In this document: piece by piece, positions 25,961 through 32,769 of the stretch
How positions within the stretch are numbered: the stretch's first letter is position 1
How the letters are laid out: each line of letters begins with the position of its first letter
DNA from: Bacteroidota bacterium
Lineage (GTDB): Bacteria > Bacteroidota > Bacteroidia > Chitinophagales > Saprospiraceae
Reading direction: 5' to 3'
Length of the DNA stretch: 64,000 bases
Assembly: GCA_029557915.1 (NCBI GenBank)
Contig: JAKQHS010000031.1
Location: 81,858-145,857 of the forward strand
Notes under the pieces: generated by a model
What the model was told of the DNA's origin: nothing
The model's database searches: none
The model's input: the letters and a program-made list of their open reading frames with translations, nothing else
Translations under genes and position numbers: made by a program

Positions 25961-27345
25961 TATCTTCCGATGAAGGTGATTTTTTTAGTTTGTACTTTTT
26001 TATTTCCTGATAAAACGTCCATGAGGAGGATCTCTTTCCGCTCCGTGATGGACGATTTCGGTTTTTTGATAAAAAACAATTCTTCCACCCCCTGGCCGCT
26101 GTGCAGGGAATCCACCTGCCGGCCGGCATAGACCAGTTCGGCATCGGTATTTTTCAGTTTCAGGTGATAATCCCGCGTCAGACTGGATTTATTGATGATT
26201 TTCATCCGGTAAAGATTGCTGATGGTCCCGTCCGCATTTTCCTGCAATACCTGGCCGGGAACCCTCAATACCGTCGTGTCAAACATGGAACGTTCCGCCA
26301 GCAGGAAGCCCATGAGGCCCACCAGGGCGATCAGGACGGCGCTGTATGCTTTGACCCGGTAGGTCAGTCTGGGTTTTTCCCCATTGCGGATATTGTTTTC
26401 GCTGGCATAGAGGATCAGGTTTTCCGGACGGCCGGTGTTCCGCATCATCAGGTTGCAGGCATCGATACAGGCGGTGCAATTGGTACATTCCATCTGGGTG
26501 CCGTTGCGGATATCAATACCCGTCGGGCAAACCTTGACACAGAGGTCACAATCGATGCAGTCCCCGGCCTCTTCCGACCGGGTCCGGCTGACCCTGGCCC
26601 GGGGTTCTCCCCTGACATAATCATAGGCCACCACAATCGAATTCTTATCCAGCAAAACACTTTGAAGCCTGCCGTAAGGACAAATGACGGTGCATACCAG
26701 TTCGCGGACAAAAGCAAATACGAGGTAGAAAACAAAAGAGAAGGCGAGGATGGCAATAAATCCGACCAGGTGCCGCGTCACCGGCTCGCTGACAATACTG
26801 ATCAGCGCATCGATGCCAATGATATAAGCGAGGAATACATTGGAAATCAGGAAGGAAACGAAAAAGAAGATCAGGTGTTTCAGGCCTTTCCGCATATACC
26901 AGTCGGTAGTCCAGGGCTGTTCGTTCAAGATTTTTTGTTTGTTGGCAGGACCCTCGATCCAATACTCGATTTTACGGAAAACCAGCTCCATAAAAATGGT
27001 CTGGGGGCAGATCCAGCCGCAAAAAATCCGGCCGAAGATCAGGGTGAATACAATAATGAACAGCAGCAGGGTGAGCATGGCCAGGCCAAAAAGGATAAAA
27101 TCCTGGGGAAGAAAGATCTTTCCGAAAAAGATGAATTTGCCCTCCACCACATTGAGCAGGAAAAGCGACTCTCCGTTTATTTTTATAAAAGGAAGAGCCA
27201 CGAGGACCACCAGGTAAACATAACTGAGCCAGGTCCGCCAGGTATAAAGTTTGCCCTTTGGCTGGAGCGCATAAATCCACTCCCTCTTGCCGGCCTTGTC
27301 TGCTGTGGTGATCTTGTCTTTAAAATCCGTGGTTTCCTTTGACAA
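25957..27345 (-). CDS. ccoG: Cbb3 oxidase accessory ferredoxin-like protein CcoG (FixG)
   Basis: 462 residues. An N-terminal set of four to five membrane helices (about 40-220, with the CGWICPQTIFMELVFRK motif) is followed by two [4Fe-4S] cluster motifs: CIDCDLCVKVCP and CTNCTACIDACN (about 263-303). A further membrane helix and a periplasmic Ig-like C-terminal domain complete the protein. CcoG is a membrane-bound cupric reductase that supplies Cu(I) for cbb3 assembly in characterised species. It lies in the operon between the GreA-like gene and ccoH. Confidence 0.95.
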   Translation of the reverse strand: MSKETTDFKDKITTADKAGKREWIYALQPKGKLYTWRTWLSYVYLVVLVALPFIKINGESLFLLNVVEGKFIFFGKIFLPQDFILFGLAMLTLLLFIIVFTLIFGRIFCGWICPQTIFMELVFRKIEYWIEGPANKQKILNEQPWTTDWYMRKGLKHLIFFFVSFLISNVFLAYIIGIDALISIVSEPVTRHLVGFIAILAFSFVFYLVFAFVRELVCTVICPYGRLQSVLLDKNSIVVAYDYVRGEPRARVSRTRSEEAGDCIDCDLCVKVCPTGIDIRNGTQMECTNCTACIDACNLMMRNTGRPENLILYASENNIRNGEKPRLTYRVKAYSAVLIALVGLMGFLLAERSMFDTTVLRVPGQVLQENADGTISNLYRMKIINKSSLTRDYHLKLKNTDAELVYAGRQVDSLHSGQGVEELFFIKKPKSSITERKEILLMDVLSGNKKVQTKKITFIGRY

Positions 27346-27367
27346 AACTTGATGTGTTTAAAAAAGG

Positions 27368-27817
27368 TCAGCTAATGCTTCGGATGACCAGGGTAGTGTC
27401 CCCAAAATCGAAGGCATCTCCGGTCTTTTTGGCTTCAAGCTGGTTTACGATTTCGGAGTCCGGGGAAACCCCGATCAGGGTCCTGCCTCCGGACATCGGG
27501 ATGGATTTCACCGGTATTCCGATGTAAAGCAGGATTTCATCGGTAACCACCAGGGCTCCCGGCGCCACTCGGTCGGTTTCCACCTCGGACAAGTTGTTCA
27601 GTTTGTATAAATCGTTTTCCGCATTCACCAGCAAGGTCCGGTAATGCGACAACATCTCCATGGATGCGCTCTGGAAGGAAGCATCTTCAGGATCTATGAC
27701 TTCCCCTTCCGGTAAATCTGCCTCGTGCTCGAGGTTTTGGATCGTGGCTTTCAATTCGCTGATCATGGCTTCCTGATGATTCCGGATCTGCTGGAGGATC
27801 TTCTTTTTATCTTGCAT
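27368..27817 (-). CDS. GreA/GreB-like C-terminal domain protein inside the cco operon
   Basis: 149 residues. The first half is a helical, charged coiled coil (about 1-75); the second is an FKBP-like beta domain that reads like the GreA/GreB C-terminus: GALVVTDEILLYIGIP, then SPDSEIVNQLEAKKTGDAF, ending TTLVIRSI. Gre factors enter the RNA polymerase secondary channel and restart backtracked complexes using two acidic tip residues; the tip here (EADLPEGEVIDPEDASF) contains several acids. It is also similar to Rnk-like proteins that bind polymerase without cleavage activity. Its place between ccoP and ccoG, 35 and 22 bases away, shows that it is co-expressed with the oxidase. Confidence 0.75.
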   Translation of the reverse strand: MQDKKKILQQIRNHQEAMISELKATIQNLEHEADLPEGEVIDPEDASFQSASMEMLSHYRTLLVNAENDLYKLNNLSEVETDRVAPGALVVTDEILLYIGIPVKSIPMSGGRTLIGVSPDSEIVNQLEAKKTGDAFDFGDTTLVIRSIS

Positions 27818-27852
27818 AGTCGTTATTGATTTAAACGCATGTACGAATCCTG

Positions 27853-29010
27853 TTATTTGCCCCCGGTGGTATCCGGGGCAGCCGCCGGGCTTTCCTCAAC
27901 AAACAGTTCGCCCTGTTTTTCTTTGGCATTGGCCGGATTGGTCCCATGCAGGGATTTGACGTAAGAAGCCAGTTCCGCGATCTGAACCGGCGAGAAATCA
28001 TCCTTCCAGCTCTTCATCCCTTTCTCCGGAACGCCGTATTTGATGGTGTAAAAGATATCCTTGATGGATCCTTTGTGGATCCAGTAATCGTCCGTCAGGT
28101 TAGGGCCAACCACGTTGCCTTCCCCATTCACCCCATGACAGACGGCACAATTGACCTTAAACGTCATGGCCCCTTTAGCCACGCTTTCCGGATCCAGCAT
28201 CGTGACATTATTTTCATCAATGGCGCTGGCCGCAGTCTTCAAATACTGGGATTGCAGGATCTCGGCCCGCTCATTTTCCTGGGCCAGTTCGATCAGCTGA
28301 CCGGGAAGGGACTTGCTGACAAACATGCGGTACAGGTAAATGGCTCCGAAAAGGATGGAAATATAAAATGCATAGGTCCACCAGGCAGGGGTCTTGTTGT
28401 CCAGTTCGCGGATGCCGTCGTAGTTGTGGTTTAGGTCCAGTTCCGCTTCCCGGTCGATCGCTACGGTTTGGTTGAGCCTTTGGAAAAGCGAGGGTTTTTT
28501 CACTCTTTCAACGGCGGGTTTCATTTTTTGAATCCCGACAAACTGGAAGAGGGTCCTCACCAGGAATAACATGATCAGCAATTCCAGCAAAATGGCGGCG
28601 ATCAGCAGGTAAATGTCGAGGGGCACCGAGTTTGCCGCGCCCGCCAGACCTGATTGCCCGGAAACGGAAGTGGATATCATCATCAGCCCAAGCAGGCTAA
28701 GCGGTTTGGCCAGGCTTCGGGCAGGGCTATTCGGATTCCCGGTAAAATTTTGGATTTTAAGACGGGCGACGGCGAGGACGGAACGGGCCATAGCCAAAAG
28801 GATCACCAGCAGGATGGCCGACAAGCCGAGCAGGATCCACCGGGTGATCACAAAAGCGTCGTAAGAGACGGCCTGAGGTCCGGCCACCCCGTTGGTTTGA
28901 GCGGCGAGTCCCGCCATACCAGGTATGCCGGTTATAAAAACGGAAGCCGTCAAAATGGAGCGGACGAGGCTATCCTTCAAGATTAAGCATTTCATACATC
29001 TGATTTTCAT
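27853..29010 (-). CDS. ccoP: Cbb3 oxidase subunit CcoP, single-haem form with extended membrane N-terminus
   Basis: 385 residues. The C-terminal cytochrome c domain has one haem site, Cys288-x-x-Cys291-His292 (CAVCHG), with a distal Met likely in EKGMKSW. The usual proteobacterial CcoP has two such domains; only one is present here. The N-terminal part is longer than usual, with hydrophobic segments at about 15-38, 52-75, 100-120 and 130-155, then the canonical CcoP helix (TPAWWTYAFYISILFGAIYLY) and preceding acidic NYDGIRELDNKTP motif. It would pass electrons to CcoO. Its ATG overlaps the ccoQ stop (ATGA). Confidence 0.92.
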   Translation of the reverse strand: MKIRCMKCLILKDSLVRSILTASVFITGIPGMAGLAAQTNGVAGPQAVSYDAFVITRWILLGLSAILLVILLAMARSVLAVARLKIQNFTGNPNSPARSLAKPLSLLGLMMISTSVSGQSGLAGAANSVPLDIYLLIAAILLELLIMLFLVRTLFQFVGIQKMKPAVERVKKPSLFQRLNQTVAIDREAELDLNHNYDGIRELDNKTPAWWTYAFYISILFGAIYLYRMFVSKSLPGQLIELAQENERAEILQSQYLKTAASAIDENNVTMLDPESVAKGAMTFKVNCAVCHGVNGEGNVVGPNLTDDYWIHKGSIKDIFYTIKYGVPEKGMKSWKDDFSPVQIAELASYVKSLHGTNPANAKEKQGELFVEESPAAAPDTTGGK

Positions 29011-29165
29011 TTCAAGGGAATATTGGCGCGTTCATCCATGTCTTGTTTGCTGATCATGAAGGTATACACGACCACGGACACAAAGACCAGGACAAATAGA
29101 ACAAGGGTGATCAGGGGATAGATGCTGACATCCTCTATGGATTTGAGATAATTGGAAAATTTCAT
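29007..29165 (-). CDS. ccoQ: Small cbb3 oxidase subunit CcoQ
   Basis: 52 residues, translated by hand: one membrane helix (about 16-38) followed by a short acidic tail (KQDMDERANIPLK). CcoQ stabilises the cbb3 complex. Length, topology and position between ccoNO (14 bases upstream) and ccoP (4-bp overlap) support the call; sequence conservation in this family is low. Confidence 0.82.
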   Translation of the reverse strand: MKFSNYLKSIEDVSIYPLITLVLFVLVFVSVVVYTFMISKQDMDERANIPLK

Positions 29166-29179
29166 GATTCGGACTTAAT

Positions 29180-31285
29180 TCATTTTTTAATATCGGTTCC
29201 CAGGCGTTGCAGGTAAGCGATCATGGCGATGATCTCCTTATCCGCACTCACCTCTATCTTGCTTCCTTTCAGGCCGGCAGCGATCCGTTCGGCCTGTTTA
29301 CGCAGTTCTTCATTGCTGATTTTATCATATCCCTCCGGATAGGGGACCCCCAGCTTTTGCATGGCCCTTATTTTCGCTGGTGTGGTGCGGGTATTGAGCT
29401 CTTTCTCCAGCAACCAGGGATAAGGGGGCATCACGGATCCCGGGCTGGTCTCCTGCGGATCCCGCATGTGGTTGTAATGCCAGCTGTCCGGATATTTCCC
29501 GCCAATCCGGTGCAAGTCCGGTCCGGTGCGCTTGCTGCCCCACTGGAAGGGATAATCGTACACAAATTCACCGGATTTGCTGTACTCGCCATAACGCATT
29601 TCTTCATCCCGGAAAGGACGGATCATCTGGGAATGGCAGGTATAACACCCTTCCCGCACATAGAGGTCGCGGCCGTGCAATTCGAGCGGGGTATAAGGTT
29701 TGACCGAAGAGATGGTCGGCACATTGCTTTCCACAAGGAAGGTGGGCACCAGTTCGACGATACCGCCGATGGCCACAACCACAAAACTGAGGGCGAGCAT
29801 TTGCACGGGTTTCCTTTCGATGGCGTTGTGCCAGTGTTGTTTGACAGGAATAGGCTGGGCGGACAACGGAAGGGCCTCAGCCACTTCATTGTCCACAAAA
29901 CTTCCTTTTTTCATGGTTTTGTACAGATTGTACACAGCCAGGAAGGCGCCGATCCAATATAAAGTCCCTCCGATGCCGCGCACGATATACATCGGGACGA
30001 TATGGGTCACCGTCTCCAGGAACTGGTATTGCAACTGGCCGCTATCCGTAAATTTTTTCCACATCAGGGACTGGGCCCAGCCTGCCCAATACATGGGGAT
30101 GGCATAGAGCAGGATACCTATGGTGGAGATGAGGAAGTGCACATTGGCCAATTGCCTGGAGTGCAGGGTGGTGTTCCACATGCGGGGCACCAGGTAATAA
30201 AGCATGGCAAAAATCATAAATCCGTTGAAGCCCAGTGCTCCAATATGTACGTGGGCCACGGTCCAGTCAGTATAATGACTGTAGGCATTGACATTTTTGA
30301 GTGAAAGCATCGGCCCTTCCACAGTGGCCATCCCATAACAGGTCAGCGAGACCACCAGCATCTTTAAAATGGGGTCTTCCCGGACCCGGTCCCAGGCGCC
30401 TCGGAGGGTGAACAGGCCGTTGAGCATCCCTCCCCAGCTGGGCAGGATCAGCATGATGCTGAAAACCGTACCCAAGGCCTGCGCCCATTCCGGCAGCGCG
30501 GTATATAAGAGGTGATGGGGGCCGGCCCAGATGTAAATGAAGATCAGCGCCCAAAAATGGATGATGCTCCAGCGATAAGAATATACCGGGCGTTCGGCCG
30601 CTTTGGGCACAAAATAATACATGAGTCCCAGGAAAGGAGTGGTCAGGAAAAAGGCCACTGCATTGTGTCCGTACCACCATTGAACCAGGGCATCCTGGAC
30701 TCCGGCATAGAGGCTGTAACTCTTGAGCCAGGTGAAGGGAATCTCAAACGAGTTGACGATATGCAGCATGGCCACCGTGACCCAGGTACCAATAAAAAAC
30801 CAGACGGAGACGTATAGATGCCTTTCCCTCCTTTTAAGGATGGTGCCGACCATGTTAATGCCAAAAACCACCCAGATCAGGGTGATCAGGATATCCAGCG
30901 GCCACTCCAGTTCGGCATACTCCTTCCCGGTGGTATATCCCGCAACCAGGGTAATGGCTCCAAATACGATGATCAGCTGCCAGCCCCAGAAATGGATCTT
31001 GCTGAGCAGATCGCTGAACAGGCGGGTTTTTAATACCCGCTGGAGGATAAAATATGCCCCCCCCATGACCGCATTGCCCACAAAGGCGAAGATGACGGCA
31101 TTGGTATGCAGGGGCCTCAGCCTTCCGAAACTGGTATAAGGGATGCCGAAATTAAGGGCCGGAAAAGCGAGCTGGAAAGCGATCAAAACGCCCACCAGCA
31201 TTCCGATAATGCCCCAGAAAAGGGTGGCTACTCCAAACTGTTTGACAATTTTATTGTCGTAGTAAAACTTATCCACAGTACTCAC
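29180..31285 (-). CDS. ccoNO: Cbb3 cytochrome c oxidase fused subunits I and II (CcoN-CcoO)
   Basis: 701 residues from a GTG start. Residues about 1-480 are CcoN, the haem-copper oxidase catalytic subunit with twelve or more membrane helices (haem and CuB ligands in WWYGHNAVAFF, WAGPHHLLYT and VAHVHIGALGFNG). Residues about 500-701 are CcoO, a membrane-anchored monohaem cytochrome c with Cys547-x-x-Cys550-His551 (CYTCHSQM). The two subunits are separate in proteobacteria; the fusion is typical of Bacteroidota. The enzyme reduces oxygen with high affinity under low-oxygen conditions and conserves energy. It is the second gene of the operon, 5 bases after ccoS. Confidence 0.97.
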   Translation of the reverse strand: MSTVDKFYYDNKIVKQFGVATLFWGIIGMLVGVLIAFQLAFPALNFGIPYTSFGRLRPLHTNAVIFAFVGNAVMGGAYFILQRVLKTRLFSDLLSKIHFWGWQLIIVFGAITLVAGYTTGKEYAELEWPLDILITLIWVVFGINMVGTILKRRERHLYVSVWFFIGTWVTVAMLHIVNSFEIPFTWLKSYSLYAGVQDALVQWWYGHNAVAFFLTTPFLGLMYYFVPKAAERPVYSYRWSIIHFWALIFIYIWAGPHHLLYTALPEWAQALGTVFSIMLILPSWGGMLNGLFTLRGAWDRVREDPILKMLVVSLTCYGMATVEGPMLSLKNVNAYSHYTDWTVAHVHIGALGFNGFMIFAMLYYLVPRMWNTTLHSRQLANVHFLISTIGILLYAIPMYWAGWAQSLMWKKFTDSGQLQYQFLETVTHIVPMYIVRGIGGTLYWIGAFLAVYNLYKTMKKGSFVDNEVAEALPLSAQPIPVKQHWHNAIERKPVQMLALSFVVVAIGGIVELVPTFLVESNVPTISSVKPYTPLELHGRDLYVREGCYTCHSQMIRPFRDEEMRYGEYSKSGEFVYDYPFQWGSKRTGPDLHRIGGKYPDSWHYNHMRDPQETSPGSVMPPYPWLLEKELNTRTTPAKIRAMQKLGVPYPEGYDKISNEELRKQAERIAAGLKGSKIEVSADKEIIAMIAYLQRLGTDIKK

Positions 31286-31290
31286 AAAAT

Positions 31291-31449
31291 TTATTTTTTA
31301 TCAATGGGTTTTTTGTCTTCAAAAAGGATCCGTTCACCCGGCGAAAATACGTCATCAAACTGGCCGTCCCTGACGCTCCACAAATAAGCGAGAAGAAATA
31401 CCAGGGCTACGGACAGGCTTGCGATGAGCAGGATGATGATGACGGACAC
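31291..31449 (-). CDS. ccoS: Cbb3 oxidase assembly protein CcoS
   Basis: 52 residues, translated by hand from GTG 31449; a stop codon lies four codons upstream, so GTG is the only start. One N-terminal membrane helix (about 3-24) is followed by the family motif AYLWSVRDGQFDD and a basic tail. CcoS is needed for cofactor insertion into cbb3 oxidase. It leads the operon ccoS-NO-Q-P-greA-like-G-H-safE-I-kinase-regulator. Confidence 0.92.
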   Translation of the reverse strand: MSVIIILLIASLSVALVFLLAYLWSVRDGQFDDVFSPGERILFEDKKPIDKK

Positions 31450-31474
31450 CGGATGGACTTTTTAAGGTTACATA

Positions 31475-31574
31475 AAAAAGGCTGTGATACCCGACTATAG
31501 CTTAAAAGTAACTTCCCTTTGGTGTTGCTTTATATTCTTACTATAGACCTACCAGGAAAAGGATATTCACAGCC
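31475..31574 (-). promoter_or_regulatory. Long inverted repeat with T-run between the universal stress gene and ccoS
   Basis: On the minus strand, GGCTGTGA (31574-31567) pairs with TCACAGCC (31487-31480), which is followed by TTTTTT. Inside are two copies of the palindrome CTATAG (31541-31546 and 31495-31500) able to form a second stem. This could be a large terminator for the upstream gene, an attenuator of the cco operon or a small RNA. No TGAY-N4-RTCA site is present in this gap. Confidence 0.45.
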
Positions 31575-31581
31575 CGATTTC

Positions 31582-32055
31582 TTATTTTTTCTTTGTTGGT
31601 TTGCTTTTGTAGATCATGACGCCGCAAGGGGCATGGCGTAGTACCGATTCGGCCACGCTGCCCATGAGAATCCGGTTCAGCCCTTTCCTTCCATGCGAGC
31701 CCATGATGATCAGTTCCGCTTTGGTATTTTTGGCCGACTCGAGGATGCCTTCAGCCGGGTCCATTTTATCACTGATTTCCGAGGTCACTTCGACAAACGG
31801 ATGGTCGGCCCGGATCATCTCGACCATCGCCTTGATTTTTTTATCCACATCCTTTTTGGTTTTCTCAAACCAGTCGTCCAGCACAATATTGGACATGCCG
31901 GTCAGGGTCCAATCATAAAAGTTAGGGCGGGGCAAGACATAAATAATATGGAAAGCAGCCGCGTACTTTTCAGCAAGCTGGATGGCGATCTCCAGGGTTT
32001 CCTCCGACATATCGGAAAAATCCACGGGACACAGGATTTTTTTAATGCGTTTCAT
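31582..32055 (-). CDS. Universal stress protein (UspA family, ATP-binding type)
   Basis: 157 residues, one USP domain. The start KKILCPVDFSDMSEETL and the nucleotide loop GSHGRKGLNRILMGS fit the G-x2-G-x9-G-S ATP-binding pattern exactly, so it is of the ATP-binding rather than the UspA-like class. USPs support survival under starvation, oxidative and low-oxygen stress. A perfect FNR/FixK palindrome lies 40 bases before the ATG. The cco operon follows 132 bases downstream on the same strand, so read-through could place the oxidase under the same promoter. Confidence 0.95.
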   Translation of the reverse strand: MKRIKKILCPVDFSDMSEETLEIAIQLAEKYAAAFHIIYVLPRPNFYDWTLTGMSNIVLDDWFEKTKKDVDKKIKAMVEMIRADHPFVEVTSEISDKMDPAEGILESAKNTKAELIIMGSHGRKGLNRILMGSVAESVLRHAPCGVMIYKSKPTKKK

Positions 32056-32094
32056 ACTTTTAATTTTTTGTTAAAGCAGAACAATATTACAAAT

Positions 32095-32108
32095 TTGATT
32101 TTTATCAA
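32095..32108 (-). promoter_or_regulatory. Perfect FNR/FixK box upstream of the universal stress gene
   Basis: TTGAT-TTTT-ATCAA matches the FNR/Anr/FixK consensus TTGAY-N4-RTCAA at every position. Its centre (32101.5) is 46 bp from the ATG at 32055. A TA dinucleotide lies at the expected -7 distance (32073), but the TTTG part is missing, so the promoter itself is weaker than at hsp20. Confidence 0.62.
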
Positions 32109-32149
32109 TATGTGCCCGCATGACCACAATAGGAGGGAAAACTGATATT

Positions 32150-32235
32150 GGTCAGGTTGGAGGTCAGAGGTAGGAGGTTGTAGGTTAGAGGTAGGAGGTT
32201 AGAGGTTAAAGGTCAGAGGTTGGAGCTTAGAGGCC
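32150..32235. repeat. Purine-rich imperfect short repeat
   Basis: Irregular units such as AGGTAGGAGGTT and TTAGAGGT with 7-8 bp period fill the gap between the stress gene and tRNA-Pro. A reverse-complement-like tract is found at 45850-45940. Confidence 0.75.
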
Positions 32236-32329
32236 TTGGGAGCAGTGACCGGCTTCCTGATCGGTGTATACCCCCTAAATTTTGGAGCAAAGAATTTCAT
32301 TTAAACGGACCATTCCGGTTTAAAATGGC

Positions 32330-32361
32330 AAAGAGCCGCAATAAACGTATTGCAGCTCTTT
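32330..32361 (-). terminator. Hairpin terminator after tRNA-Pro
   Basis: The arms AAAGAGCCGCAATA and TATTGCAGCTCTTT (14 bp with one mismatch, four-base loop) lie 10 bases beyond the 3' end of tRNA-Pro. On the minus strand a broken T-rich tract follows. Confidence 0.65.
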
Positions 32362-32370
32362 GATGATCCG

Positions 32371-32444
32371 TCGGGAAGACTGGATTCGAACCAGCGGCCT
32401 CCTGCTCCCAAAGCAGGCATTCTACCGGGCTGAACTACTTCCCG
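32371..32444 (-). tRNA. tRNA-Pro (anticodon UGG)
   Basis: 74 bases on the minus strand. The acceptor arms CGGGAAG/CTTCCCG have discriminator A; the anticodon stem CCTGC/GCAGG encloses TTTGGGA, giving anticodon UGG; the T arm is CTGG-TTCGAAT-CCAG. CCA is not encoded. Confidence 0.97.
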
Positions 32445-32769
32445 AGCTAAGTATAAATCCATGACTTTCAGCCAGTCATGAAAAAAGCGTCGCAAAGATA
32501 ACATTTTCCTGATAGGAATGGACTGAAAGGGAATTAGATATCTTAAGTTCCAGACCCGCTTCTTCAATTTCAACAGACGACCGGCCTTCCAGGTCAACCC
32601 TTGACCCTATCATTTGGAACTGACCTCAATGGCTGGTCAAACGGGCTGACCGAAAACGTCCGCACAATGGCCTCGTCTCTCGCGTTCCGGTTCCTTTCCA
32701 TTTTCCCCTTTATGCATTTGGCACTTAACTTTACACCTGTGTTTTTCTGATCGAACAGAGCCAAAAATT

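Noticed and set aside
32301..32597. Open frame of about 98 codons on the minus strand
   Set aside because: It runs through tRNA-Pro and its terminator hairpin and shows no protein-like conservation pattern.
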